Shown here piece by piece: positions 1 to 9,362 of a stretch of DNA of 64,000 nucleotides. Numbering within the stretch: position 1 is the first letter of the stretch; the number at the start of each line of letters is the position of its first letter. This DNA is from Byssovorax sp. GTDB lineage: Bacteria; Myxococcota_A; Polyangia; Polyangiales; Polyangiaceae. The notes under the pieces were generated by a model. It saw only the letters and a program-made list of their open reading frames with translations, was not told the DNA's origin and did not search any database. The stretch is taken from NCBI GenBank assembly GCA_025362495.1, contig JANYGI010000005.1, positions 43,428 to 107,427 on the forward strand, written 5' to 3'. Made by a program: the position numbers and the translations under genes.

Positions 1-555
1 CTGGCCCGCGTCGGTGCAAGCGCCGCCGATCGGCGCGCAGCACTGGCTGTTCTGACAGGTGGTGCCGTTGCAGCAGGCGCTGTTGCCCGCGCCGCACTCG
101 CTGCCGACGCTGGAGCAGTGCTCGCAGACACCGCCGTTGCAGATGTTGGAGCAGCAGTCGCTCGCGAGCGTGCAGGTCGCCGCGTCGCCGAGGCACGAAC
201 CGCAGGAGTTGTTGTAGCAAGTGAGGCCGTTGCAGCAGCCGTCCGGCCCGCAGGCTTGCCCCTTGCCGCCGCAGGCCGTGCACACCTGGTTGGCGCAGGC
301 GCCGCTGCAGCACTCCGCGAAGGCCTGACAGGCCGTGCCGCCGGCCTTGCAGCTGCCGCCGCTCGACGTCGTCGTGCCGCTGGGATCGCCGCCGCCCATC
401 GAGGCGCCGGTGCTGAGGGTGCCGGACGATACGTCGCTCCCGCCGGCGCCGGTCGAGCCAGTGAGCGGGTTCGGGTGGCTGCCGCACGCGGCCGTGGAGG
501 CCATCGCCAGCGCGGCGAGGACGAAGACAAAGTTGAGAATGCTGGGGCGTTTCAT
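1..555 (-). CDS. Cysteine-rich lipoprotein, C-terminus outside window
   Basis: Partial secreted protein of which 185 codons are visible; it runs off the left edge without a stop. The ATG start is followed by MKR, a hydrophobic stretch and a lipobox-like ending STAAC (Cys about residue 24), so it is probably a lipoprotein. A Gly/Ser/Thr linker (SGAGG- and MGGGD-type) follows, typical of myxobacterial surface lipoproteins. The rest is a series of Cys-rich units with repeated CC pairs (ECCSGAC, GCCNGLTC, DCCSNIC, ACCNGTTC), probably a disulfide-stabilised repeat domain outside the cell. No enzymatic motif is visible, so the function is unknown. Confidence 0.8.
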   Translation of the reverse strand, partial: MKRPSILNFVFVLAALAMASTAACGSHPNPLTGSTGAGGSDVSSGTLSTGASMGGGDPSGTTTSSGGSCKAGGTACQAFAECCSGACANQVCTACGGKGQACGPDGCCNGLTCYNNSCGSCLGDAATCTLASDCCSNICNGGVCEHCSSVGSECGAGNSACCNGTTCQNSQCCAPIGGACTDAGQ

Positions 556-798
556 GTGAACCTCGGCGAGAAAAGAGGAAGCTACGCGACCGTTCGGCCG
601 CAAGGTCGCCGATCGCGTCAGCGAGGCCACCACCCGCGCCGCGCCCTTGGACGTGGGCGCCCGGCAACAGATTCTTCCGGCTTAGTTGTTTTTTTCCACG
701 ATGACAATCCGGAACGCGGTCCGGCAATGTCCGGGCCCCCGCCCCCGCGAAGGCCGCCCCGCCCCGCCTCGAAGCCCCCTGGGGCGGCCGTCGGTTCT

Positions 799-2772
799 TC
801 AGTTCGCGGGGCGCGCCGCCGGATTCTCGAAGGAGAACAGCTTGTTCTTCTCGAGCTTGTAGGACTCGACCGAGTTCCAGAGCGGGTTCATGTCGGTCAC
901 CCAGAACACTTCGCCGGACACCAGGGTGTCCTCGGGGTGCCCCGTCCGCTGGGGGAGCTTGAGGAGGTAGTCCTTCATCGCATCACGCACCGCGCCCGCG
1001 CCGTGGGCGCGGTTGAAGTAGTCGCCCCAGATCTGGTTGGTGCGCAGGCTCTTCGCGTGGAGAAGATCGAAGTCGGGCGCGCGGAGCGTGTACGGCTCGA
1101 CGTGGATGCTGAAGGGATCGACGTGCCGGCCGTCGACCGTGATCGCGTCGACCACCAGCGTGCCGTCGTCCATCACCGGGTTGGGCGAGAACATGAACCA
1201 CCCCTGGTTGAGCTGGAGCTTGTGCGCGAGCGAGCGCAGCGGCTCGGGCTGCCCGACGGTGATCCGGCTCTTCACGACCCAGAGCTCGGTCATCGCCTGG
1301 TTCACCGCGGCGACGAAGAGCGCGAGGGCCAGCGCCTCGCGGAAGATCACGCCGGCGCGACGCACCCCGCGGCGGAGCGGCGACGGCGCGCTCGCGGTGA
1401 AGCTCGGCGCGGTCGCGAGGCCGAGCCAGGTCGAGAGGGATCGTCGCTCGATCGCCTGGAAAACAAGGTCGAACAGCCGAGCTAACCCGCGGATGGGGAG
1501 CGCCACCAGCGGCCCGAGCGGGAGCGCCGAGACGATCTCCACGAAGGCCCGGGAGCGCTGGAGCTTCTCGCCCTCGGGGTCGACGACGCTGATCCCGAGC
1601 GGCCCCGGCTTGCCCGCGCGGAACGTCAGCAGCTCGAAGCGATCGAGCCGCATCAGGACGCGACACACCAGCATCGCGCCCGGCGATCGCCGATTGAAGA
1701 TCACCGTGCGGGCGCGGTGCTCGCGGCGCATCGTGCGCGCGGCGATCTCCCAGTCGTCGGCGCTGAAGAGCAGCGTGGAGAAGATGCAGAGCGCCCACGA
1801 GAACGGGCCGAGGACGAACGTGAGCCCGAAGACGATGTGGAGCGCGTTCATCAACACGATCGCCACGCGCCGCGACCACACCCGCGCGACCGGCTGGAGG
1901 AGCACGATCCACAGGCTCATCTCGATGGCCATCGCCGAGCGCGTCATGAACAGGATCGCCCAGTTTGGAAGGTGATCGCGCACCTGGGCGACGAGCGGCG
2001 TCGCCATGCGATCGACGTAGAGCACGTAGTGAACGGCGGTGCCGTTCTTCCACGCCGGGCCGGTCTTGTGGATGACGTTGAAGAAGTAAATCGCCGCGAG
2101 CTGGATGAGGAGGATGGGCCCCATCGCCGTCATGAGCGGGGCCTGCTGCTCGGGCGTGAGCACGTCGCTGCGGTCGGCGAGCTCGGCCGACGTCGCCTCG
2201 CAGCGGCGCTTCATCGAGGCGCGCAGGGCGTCGATCGAGAAGCGATCGCCGAGCGGCAGCAAGCACGTCCACACGAGGAGTAGGTTCTGCACCACGTACC
2301 CCCCGTTCTCGATCGCCGGGAGGCGGATGTTCATCCCGGTCACGAGGAAGACCGCGGCGATCTGCGCGACCCTGGTGCGGTAGCCGATCATCAGGCAGGT
2401 GAACGTCACCAGCATGAGCGCCCAGAGGACGCGGACTTCGCCCGCCGAGGAGAAGGCGTCGAAGATCGAGAACATCCCCTGGGTGTGCCAGAGGTTGAGC
2501 ATGCTCGGGTAGACGCCGTCGGCCGAGTAGAGGGCAGTCCACGAGCGGCCGCGGTGGAGCAGATCGAGGATCAGATAAAAGCCGAGCAGGAGCCGCGTGA
2601 GGCCCAGCGTGCGCCGATCGAACGTGAGATAGCCGTCGCGCAGCAGCCGGAGAAATGTGGGATCCGGTGGTGGCGCCGCGGCCCGAGGGGCGCCCTCGGG
2701 ATCGGGATCCGGGAGCGCCTCGCTCGGTGATTCCTCGGCGGGCGCTGCCTCGTTCGTCGTCAAGCCATCCAT
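799..2772 (-). CDS. HTTM domain integral membrane protein
   Basis: A 657-aa membrane protein with an HTTM-type (vitamin K-dependent gamma-carboxylase-like) N-terminal half. The motif DRRTLGLTRLLLGF opens the first helix. Several hydrophobic segments follow, with the characteristic NLWHTQGMFSIFD and IENGGYVVQNLLL stretches. The C-terminal third is a soluble WFMFSPNP-containing region typical of this family in myxobacteria. ATG at 2772 is preferred over an in-frame GTG at 2838, because a TAGCCT hexamer lies 10 nt upstream of it and the GTG has no ribosome-binding site. True carboxylase activity is unproven; many bacterial HTTM proteins have no known substrate. It is divergent to the next gene. 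Confidence 0.8.
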   Translation of the reverse strand: MDGLTTNEAAPAEESPSEALPDPDPEGAPRAAAPPPDPTFLRLLRDGYLTFDRRTLGLTRLLLGFYLILDLLHRGRSWTALYSADGVYPSMLNLWHTQGMFSIFDAFSSAGEVRVLWALMLVTFTCLMIGYRTRVAQIAAVFLVTGMNIRLPAIENGGYVVQNLLLVWTCLLPLGDRFSIDALRASMKRRCEATSAELADRSDVLTPEQQAPLMTAMGPILLIQLAAIYFFNVIHKTGPAWKNGTAVHYVLYVDRMATPLVAQVRDHLPNWAILFMTRSAMAIEMSLWIVLLQPVARVWSRRVAIVLMNALHIVFGLTFVLGPFSWALCIFSTLLFSADDWEIAARTMRREHRARTVIFNRRSPGAMLVCRVLMRLDRFELLTFRAGKPGPLGISVVDPEGEKLQRSRAFVEIVSALPLGPLVALPIRGLARLFDLVFQAIERRSLSTWLGLATAPSFTASAPSPLRRGVRRAGVIFREALALALFVAAVNQAMTELWVVKSRITVGQPEPLRSLAHKLQLNQGWFMFSPNPVMDDGTLVVDAITVDGRHVDPFSIHVEPYTLRAPDFDLLHAKSLRTNQIWGDYFNRAHGAGAVRDAMKDYLLKLPQRTGHPEDTLVSGEVFWVTDMNPLWNSVESYKLEKNKLFSFENPAARPAN

Positions 2773-2884
2773 GAGGGCGGCGAGGCTAGTCCATTCCGGC
2801 GAGCAGCGCGCCTCCGATCCTTTCGCTGGAATCCGCACGAGCGCGCGCGAAACTCGAAGCCCTATCGACTACTGTCGCGCTCCC

Positions 2885-5800
2885 ATGCGTCGATCGTTGC
2901 TCCTCGCGCTCCTCGTCTCTCTCCCCACCGGCGGCTGCGCGGCGATCGGCCCGACCTACCGCGACTTCACGCCCGAGCCGACTCCGACGCTCGGCGCCTC
3001 CGCGCCCTCGCCCGAAGCGGAGAGAACGATTGCCTCGTTCTACGGCAAGGACAGCGGGGATGTCGGGGCCTCGCTCGCCGCCGCCGTCGCACGCGCGCCG
3101 CGGCACGGTGGGCTGCGCGAGATCGCCGCGTATCAGGCGCTCCTCGAGGGCGACTCGCACGCGGCGTTCACGCACTTCGTCAACGCCGCCGCCGATCGCG
3201 ACGCCGTCGCGGTCGAGCTCTACCTGTGGGAGCTGCACGAGCTCGAAGAGACGGTGACGGAGCGGCTCACGGCGATCGAGCTGTATCGCGGGCTCGCCGC
3301 CTCGCACCCGCGCGCCGCGGTGCGCGATCTCGCCACGTACTACCTCGCGCAAGATCTCCGGCTGCTCGCTCGCTTCGACGAGGCGCGCGCGGCCTCCGCG
3401 TCGCTCGGCTTCATCGACGCGTGGTCGATCCTCGGGGCCTTCGACAACGAGCAAGGCAAAGGCTTCTTCACCGCGTATCCGCCGGAATTGCCGGGCGATC
3501 TGCGCGGCCAGTACCAGGGCGCGCGCCTGCCGATCAGCTGGCGGCCGAGCGACGTCGCGCCGTTTCAAGGCATCCTCTCGCTCGGCAACACCATCTGGCC
3601 CTCGGAGTCCGCGGTGGCCTACGCCGAGACGTTCGTGACCTCGCCGCGCCGGCGCGAGATCGACCTCCACCTCTCGACGACCAACGACGTTCGCGCCTGG
3701 ATCAATGGCCATCTGGTGCTCTCCGACGAGAAGGTCTTTCACGACGATCTCGACAACGTCGTCACCCGCGTCGTGCTCGAGGCCGGGACGAGCCGGCTCC
3801 TGATCAAGTCGGCGCACGGCACCGGCGCCTGGCGGCTCGGCGCGCGCTTCACCGAGGTCGACGGCAAACGCCCTCTCGATCTCGTGTTCTCGCGCAGCGC
3901 ACCCGCCGCCGGCGCGGCCCTCATCGCGGCTCCCTCGACGTCGCCCGAGGCCGCGCCGAGGCTCCTCGAGACCGAGATCGCCGCGCGCGTCGCGGCGCTC
4001 CCCGACACGAACCGGCGCCGCTTCCTCCAGGGTCGACTGGCGGCCAAGATCGGCCACACCAAGAAGACACCGCAGTTCTTCCAGCCGCTCCTCGAGGCCG
4101 CGCCGAAGAACCCGCTCGCGATGTACTTCACGGCGGTGAGCCACTGGGACACGGGCGAGGCCGGCAAGGCGCTCGATCTGCTCAACGTCGGCGTCGCGGC
4201 GTTCCCGCGCCTCGCGGCGTTCCCGATCCAGCGCGCCCGCTTCTACAAGCAGCGCCGGCTCTTCGACAAAGCGCAGAAAGACGTCGAGGCCGCCCTCCGC
4301 ACCAGCCCGCGATCGCGCGACGCGTTCTTCGAGCTGTCGCACGTCCACGCGGCGCGCGGCTGGGCGATCGATCGCTGCACGGCGCTGACCGGCGAGCTCG
4401 CGCTGTGGCCCGACTCGCCCGACGCGCTGATCGAGCTCTCGCAGTGCAAGGCCGATCAAGGCCTCGCGCGCGACGCCGAGGCCTGCGCGCGGCGCGCCAC
4501 GGCGCTGCTCCCCGGCGACTCCACGGGGCTCGGGCGCGTGGCCAAGCTCGCTCAGCTCCGCCTCGACGACGACGCGGCCCTCGAAGCGCTCCACGCGATC
4601 CGCGCGGCGTTTCCAGCCTCGATCGACTACACGTTCGATGAGGCCGATCTCCAGCGCCGCGCCGGGCACGACGCCGAGGCGCAGCGCCTGTTCGAGCTCG
4701 TGCGCGCCGCGAACCCCGACTCGCCGCGCGCGTACGCCGCGATGGCCTCGATGGCGTACGCGTCGAATCACGTCGCCGAGGCCGCGCGCCTCTATCGCCT
4801 CGCCCTCGATCGCGACGCCGACGACGCCGCGCTCACCGAGCGCGTGGCGGCGCTCGATCCCGCGGCGCCCGCGCTGGGCGAGCGGCTCGCCCCGACGAGC
4901 GACGACATCGATCGCGCTGTTCGCTCGGCCGACACCGTCGTCGTGCACCCGGGGAGCCACTATGTCGTGCTCCTCGAAGACGAGGTGACGACGGTCAACC
5001 CCGACGGCAGCAGCCGCCGGATCGAGACCTTCGTCGCTCAGGCGCTCACCACCGAGGGGCGCGACGCGCTGATCCAGGCCCATTTGCCCACGAGCGGCAA
5101 GGTGCGAATGATCGAGTCGTACGCAGTCCGCAAAGACGGTGAGCGCCAGGAGGTCTCGTCGCTCACGGGCGGGATGGTGCGGTATCGTAACCTCGACATC
5201 GGCTCTGTCGTCGTGCGGCAGTTCGTCCACTACGCGCCTCCGCCGCCGTTCTTGCCCAACGAGTACGCCGCGCAGCGCTTCAGCTTCCAGCAGCAGAACG
5301 CGCAGGTCGAGAAGGCGCGCTGGGTCCTCATCCTCGGCAAGGATCGCTCCCTCAACGTGCGCAAGCGCGGCGACGTCGACGAAAAGCACGAGACCATCGA
5401 CGACAAGCAGGTGTGGTCGTTCTCGTCGCGCCACGCCGCGCCGCTCCTGCCCGAGCTCGACATGCCGCCCGCGCAAGACTCGCTCGCCATGGCCGCCGTG
5501 AGCACCGTGCAGAGCTGGGACAGCTACGTTCGCTGGGAGAGGGCGCTCCTCGACGACGTCTTCCCCGCGAGCGAGAGCCTCGACCGGCTGGCGCAGAAGA
5601 TCACCCTCGGCGCGAAGACACCGCGCGAGAAGCTCGACCGACTCTGGGGCTACGTGGCCCGCGAGATCCGCTATCAGCAGGAGTACGAGGACACCATCGC
5701 CGGCGTGAAGCCGCACCAGGCCACGGTGGTCGTCGAGCGCGGGTACGGCGACTGCAAGGACAAATCGGTCCTGCTCATCCGCCTCGGCCGCGCCGTCGGG

Positions 5801-6715
5801 CTCGATCTGCGCTTCGCGCTCCTCCGCACCACCCCCGTCGGCGAGGTGCTGCGCGAGATACCGAATCAGCAGTTCAACCACGCGATCACCTACGCCCCGA
5901 AGCAGGACGGCATCGCCGAGGGGTTCTTCATCGACACCACGACCAACGGCCTCGACATCGGCAACCTGCGCTCCGACGATCAGGGCGCCACGAGCCTGGT
6001 GCTCGATCCGAAGACGGGCGCGTTCGATCTCGTCCAGATACCGTATCAGGAGCCCGAGCTCGATCGCGTCACGCACACCATCGCCCTCGATCTATCGGAT
6101 CCGGCGAAGGCCCACGGGACCGACCGGATGGAAGTCCGCGGCGACTACGCCTCCCGGCTCCGGCGCACGCTGCGGAGCGGGGAGAGCGCGAAGAAGGCCT
6201 ATCAGTCGATCTCCGAGAGCCTGTTCGCCGCGACGACGCTGATCTCCGGCAAGTCCGAGCACGATCAAGATCTGACGCAGCCCCTCCAGGTGGCGCTCGA
6301 CATCGATCTCTCCAGCGCGCTGCAGCCGGACGGGGCGCGCTCACGGCTGGATCTCCCGTTCCTGTTTCCCCTCGGCAGCGAGGCGACGCTGACGGTGCGC
6401 AAGCTCCCGCTGCTGCTCCCGCGCGGGACGCGGACCGTGGCCATCACGGCCGAGCTGCCCGAGGGACAGGAGGTGCTGCACGCGCCGGCCGATCTCGACG
6501 TCAAGCACCCTTGCTTCTCGATGCGTCGCACCACGGTGGCCGCCGGGCGCAAGGTGACGATCACCACCGACCTGCGCAGCTCGTGCGCCCGCGTCGCCGT
6601 GGACGATTATCCGGCCTTCCGCGCCGCCGTGCAGAAGGCCGTGGTGCAGAGCCGCGAGAACCTGGTCTATGGCCCCAAGGAGCCCGCGAAGGGCAAGGCC
6701 AAGGGCAGTAAATAG
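2885..6715 (+). CDS. TPR / DUF3857 / transglutaminase-like lipoprotein
   Basis: A 1276-aa secreted protein. The start gives MRRSLLLALLVSLP with a lipobox-like GGC, so it is probably lipid-anchored. Residues about 40-660 are helical TPR-like repeats. A DUF3857 domain follows (about 690-850, starting near YVVLLEDEV). A transglutaminase-like domain comes next, with the family signature YGDCKDKS near residue 955, where Cys would be the nucleophile, followed by a beta-rich C-terminal domain. DUF3857/transglutaminase proteins are common in Bacteroidota and Myxococcota, and their substrates are unknown. The reading frame stays open upstream to 2657, but the signal peptide and a TACTGT hexamer 9 nt upstream fix the start. 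Confidence 0.85.
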   Translation: MRRSLLLALLVSLPTGGCAAIGPTYRDFTPEPTPTLGASAPSPEAERTIASFYGKDSGDVGASLAAAVARAPRHGGLREIAAYQALLEGDSHAAFTHFVNAAADRDAVAVELYLWELHELEETVTERLTAIELYRGLAASHPRAAVRDLATYYLAQDLRLLARFDEARAASASLGFIDAWSILGAFDNEQGKGFFTAYPPELPGDLRGQYQGARLPISWRPSDVAPFQGILSLGNTIWPSESAVAYAETFVTSPRRREIDLHLSTTNDVRAWINGHLVLSDEKVFHDDLDNVVTRVVLEAGTSRLLIKSAHGTGAWRLGARFTEVDGKRPLDLVFSRSAPAAGAALIAAPSTSPEAAPRLLETEIAARVAALPDTNRRRFLQGRLAAKIGHTKKTPQFFQPLLEAAPKNPLAMYFTAVSHWDTGEAGKALDLLNVGVAAFPRLAAFPIQRARFYKQRRLFDKAQKDVEAALRTSPRSRDAFFELSHVHAARGWAIDRCTALTGELALWPDSPDALIELSQCKADQGLARDAEACARRATALLPGDSTGLGRVAKLAQLRLDDDAALEALHAIRAAFPASIDYTFDEADLQRRAGHDAEAQRLFELVRAANPDSPRAYAAMASMAYASNHVAEAARLYRLALDRDADDAALTERVAALDPAAPALGERLAPTSDDIDRAVRSADTVVVHPGSHYVVLLEDEVTTVNPDGSSRRIETFVAQALTTEGRDALIQAHLPTSGKVRMIESYAVRKDGERQEVSSLTGGMVRYRNLDIGSVVVRQFVHYAPPPPFLPNEYAAQRFSFQQQNAQVEKARWVLILGKDRSLNVRKRGDVDEKHETIDDKQVWSFSSRHAAPLLPELDMPPAQDSLAMAAVSTVQSWDSYVRWERALLDDVFPASESLDRLAQKITLGAKTPREKLDRLWGYVAREIRYQQEYEDTIAGVKPHQATVVVERGYGDCKDKSVLLIRLGRAVGLDLRFALLRTTPVGEVLREIPNQQFNHAITYAPKQDGIAEGFFIDTTTNGLDIGNLRSDDQGATSLVLDPKTGAFDLVQIPYQEPELDRVTHTIALDLSDPAKAHGTDRMEVRGDYASRLRRTLRSGESAKKAYQSISESLFAATTLISGKSEHDQDLTQPLQVALDIDLSSALQPDGARSRLDLPFLFPLGSEATLTVRKLPLLLPRGTRTVAITAELPEGQEVLHAPADLDVKHPCFSMRRTTVAAGRKVTITTDLRSSCARVAVDDYPAFRAAVQKAVVQSRENLVYGPKEPAKGKAKGSK

Positions 6716-6836
6716 CGTTTTCCTCCTTGTTTCGTCCACTCGACACCGACGCTCGGTGGTCGATCGATCGCTCATCCTTTGCCCCGCGTCCGCGCCCTTC
6801 AAGCGCGGGTGAGAGGGAGTCGAATCGAGGTTCTCA

Positions 6837-7045
6837 TGTCCCACGAGATCCGTCATTTCCTGGTCTTCGTCGAGCAAGACAGCACCCTCGTCCGCCCGGT
6901 CTCCGACGAGAGCGTCGCGCTGCCGTTCTCGTCGGCGCTGAAGGAGCATTTCGGCGTCCGCACCGGCGAGGGCTCGAGTGCGCCCGCGGCGATCGACCAG
7001 GGGCAAACGCCCCTCCGACGCGGCGTCGAACCCGGGTCGAGGTGA
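6837..7045 (+). CDS. Small unknown protein, possibly the 5' part of a broken gene
   Basis: A 69-codon frame opening with MSHEIRHFLVFVEQ and showing host-like GC-rich third positions. Directly after its stop, another frame (+1) carries protein-like sequence (VIKRDWRVSPVVLASLLVGL, then GADEECVEAASAIVAG). One explanation is a frameshifted gene of about 130 codons. I do not recognise either half. Confidence 0.35.
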
Positions 7046-7314
7046 TCAAGCGGGATTGGCGCGTGAGTCCGGTGGTGCTCGCGTCTCTCCTGGTGGGGCT
7101 CGGCGCCGACGAAGAGTGCGTCGAAGCGGCGAGCGCGATCGTCGCTGGCCCCGAGGCGGAGAGTGACACTCTCTTCGCTCCGAGCCTGGCGGCCGTCCGG
7201 CTCGCTCGAGGGGCCGAGCGGGCGCTCGGAGTCCGCTGGATCGCCCTACACCACCCGCGACGACATCGACGCTCTGGTCGCGACCGTGAGACGCCTTCAG
7301 AGGGCACCGTGAGC
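7046..7314 (+). pseudogene. Decayed coding remnant, with an aminotransferase class V-like tail
   Basis: Two protein-like stretches in different frames with no start of their own. The first continues from the preceding small gene (SPVVLASLLVGLGADEE). The second ends SPYTTRDDIDALV followed by ATVRRLQRAP and a stop at 7312-7314. That resembles the C-terminus of class V aminotransferases/cysteine desulfurases, where a short strand is followed by a T-x-x-[DE]-[DE]-[IL]-D-x-L-V helix. It overlaps the 3' end of the convergent GNAT gene. Probably gene debris. Confidence 0.3.
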
Positions 7315-8103
7315 GGGCGCAGCGGTCGAGGGACCGTACAGATACGGGACGGTCGTGCCGAGACGGACGAAGCCGAGCCGGGACAGGATGGGTAGGCTGT
7401 CGGGCATGGCGTCGACCTGGAGATAGCGATAGCCTCGCTCGACTGCGATCCGCGTCCGGTACGCCACGAGCGCCTTGTAAATACCGCGCCCGCGCCACGC
7501 CGGCGCGGTCCCACCGCCCCACAGGCTGGCGAACTGCGTCCCGCGGCTGAGCTCGATCCGGGCGCCGCAAACGGGGACATCACCGGCCATCGCCACGACC
7601 GCAGCCATCGCGTCGGGCCCGTCCGCGAGCTGGGCCAGCAATCTGCGTCCGAGCGACGTGTGAGGTGTTCCAAAGGCCCCTTCGTGGGCCCGGACGACGA
7701 GCCGCACGCCCTCCGCGTCCGTCACCGGGAGCAGGCGCACGCCCTCGGGGAGCGTGAAAGCGGTGGGGAGCTCGGCCGTGTCGGCGACGAGGAGCGCCTC
7801 TTCTTCTCCGGGGCGAAACCCCGCTGCGATCAGGCGCTGTCCCAGATCGGACGGGTGATCATGCGAATAGAGCTTCCACTCGAAATCGCTTCCCAGCGGG
7901 GCAAAACGAGCGATCTGCGCCGCGATCGCGGCATCCGCCGTGGACTCGGCGAGGTCGGACCAGACGACGGTCGCCCAGCTCCCCTCCGCCCCGATGACTC
8001 GCACGGTCTCGCGAGCGAGGGCGGAAGACGCCGGGCCAGGCTCGGCCGACAGCCCCTGTCGGATTTGATGATCGAAGAGCGCGAGCGCGGCGGCGGGGTT
8101 CAT
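7297..8103 (-). CDS. GNAT family N-acetyltransferase
   Basis: A 268-aa protein with a C-terminal GNAT fold. The acetyl-CoA-binding motif A appears as GTAPAWRGRGIYKALV (about residues 200-215), the usual V-x-P-x-x-R-x-x-G-x-G/A pattern, followed by a YRYLQVDAMPDSLPILSRLGF strand-helix typical of the C-terminal part. The N-terminal half (to about 130) looks like a degenerate second GNAT-like domain. The acyl acceptor is unknown. It is cytosolic and stands alone. Confidence 0.8.
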   Translation of the reverse strand: MNPAAALALFDHQIRQGLSAEPGPASSALARETVRVIGAEGSWATVVWSDLAESTADAAIAAQIARFAPLGSDFEWKLYSHDHPSDLGQRLIAAGFRPGEEEALLVADTAELPTAFTLPEGVRLLPVTDAEGVRLVVRAHEGAFGTPHTSLGRRLLAQLADGPDAMAAVVAMAGDVPVCGARIELSRGTQFASLWGGGTAPAWRGRGIYKALVAYRTRIAVERGYRYLQVDAMPDSLPILSRLGFVRLGTTVPYLYGPSTAAPAHGAL

Positions 8104-8139
8104 CGCGGCAGGTCATCACCGCGCGCCCACCGTGGCAAC

Positions 8140-8337
8140 TCAGAACGTGTGGCGGTCGGTCTCGACCACGTCGTACGAACCGCGGATGACGTCGAGGCCC
8201 AGCCCCACCTTCGAGCAAGCGACGGACGTGGTGATGCTCTTCTTGTTCGAGCCGACGATGTCACCGCGGCAGTCGTCCGGATTGATGCCACTCCGCACGA
8301 GGTAGGCGCGCGCCGCGGTCTCCACACGTGGCGGCAT
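8140..8337 (-). CDS. Small hypothetical protein
   Basis: A 65-aa frame from ATG at 8337 (MPPRVETAARAYLV), with in-frame upstream starts at 8376 and 8385. It has balanced composition and ends with YDVVETDRHTF. No domain is recognised. The start is uncertain because upstream residues are low-complexity Ser/Ala. It could also be the 3' remnant of a longer gene. Confidence 0.35.
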   Translation of the reverse strand: MPPRVETAARAYLVRSGINPDDCRGDIVGSNKKSITTSVACSKVGLGLDVIRGSYDVVETDRHTF

Positions 8338-8443
8338 CGCCGACGCCGCCGCGCTGGAGCCATGGCGGCACCGCATTACAATCAATCAGGCACCTATTTT
8401 ACATCCCTTGCCTGTACCCGTTCAGGCAATTAGCGTGGTCTCG

Positions 8444-9349
8444 ATGCCGACGCTCGAACACAATGGCCTCGTCGACCTGTTCCGCGAGAATCCCTCTCTC
8501 GCGCCACATTTCGTCTCGACCCTCTTTCACCTGGAGGTCCCGCGCCACGCGTCTGTCGCCGTGGTCGAGTCTGCGCTCGATCAGCTCATCCCCGTGGAGT
8601 TCCGAGCCGATCTCGTGCTCGAGCTTCGCGACGCGAGCGGCGCCACCGTGCTGGCCATCGTTCTCGAGGTCCAGCGGGAAAGAGATCCGGACAAGAAGTA
8701 TTCATGGCTCGCCTACGTCGCTGCGGTGCGCGCCAGGAAACGCTGCCCGACTATCGTGCTCGTGGTTGCGCCGGACGCCGACGTGTCCGCCTGGGCCGTG
8801 GAGATCATCGACATCGGCCTGGGGCGTGGCACCCTCGCTCCGCTGGTCCTTGGCCCGGCGATTGTGCCGGAGGTCACCGACGAGACCCTCGCCGAGCAGG
8901 AAACAGAGCTCGCGATCCTGTCGGCCGTGGCGCATGGGAACGGACCGAACGGGCTCGACGTCGTTCAGGCCGCGCTGAAGGCGCTCGGGCGCTTTGATCG
9001 GGATCACGCGGCCGTCTACTTTCAAATCGTTTATACTGCGTTGCGCAAACCCATGCGGGAAGCGCTGGAGGCGTTGATCATGGAACGGCAGGCCCACGAC
9101 AAAGCTACTTTCCCCGCCTTCGCTCAGCAGCTCATCGACCGCGGCAAGGTCGAGGGCCTTCTCGAAGGCAAGCTCGAGGGCAAGCTCGAGGGCACGCGCG
9201 GCGTGCTGCTTCGGCTCGCGGCGCGCGCCGGGATAACGCTCAGCGACGGCGACCGCGCCCGCGTCGAAGCTTGCACTGATCTCGCGACGCTGGACCGGTG
9301 GGTCGACAACGTCATTGACGCGAAGACCGCCGCCAACGTGCTCCGCTGA
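8444..9349 (+). CDS. Rpn-like PD-(D/E)XK nuclease-family protein
   Basis: A 301-aa protein. After a helical start (LVDLFRENPSLAPHFV), residues about 45-80 read as a PD-(D/E)XK-like core: RADLVLEL followed by AIVLEVQRERD, where Asp and the E-x-Q pair would bind metal. This architecture is shared with the Rpn/YhgA recombination-promoting nuclease-like families and with related proteins abundant in Polyangiales. Near the C-terminus a short direct repeat, LEGKLEGKLEG, precedes a helical tail; such GK-x-EG repeats mark Rpn-type proteins. The ATG start was chosen over an upstream TTG. Nuclease activity is inferred from the fold pattern only. Confidence 0.65.
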   Translation: MPTLEHNGLVDLFRENPSLAPHFVSTLFHLEVPRHASVAVVESALDQLIPVEFRADLVLELRDASGATVLAIVLEVQRERDPDKKYSWLAYVAAVRARKRCPTIVLVVAPDADVSAWAVEIIDIGLGRGTLAPLVLGPAIVPEVTDETLAEQETELAILSAVAHGNGPNGLDVVQAALKALGRFDRDHAAVYFQIVYTALRKPMREALEALIMERQAHDKATFPAFAQQLIDRGKVEGLLEGKLEGKLEGTRGVLLRLAARAGITLSDGDRARVEACTDLATLDRWVDNVIDAKTAANVLR

Positions 9350-9362
9350 TCGGCTCGACGTC

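Noticed and set aside
2786..6076. Very long minus-strand open frame
   Set aside because: It is antisense to the TPR/DUF3857 gene. Its Arg/Glu-rich composition is the usual shadow of GC-rich coding DNA.
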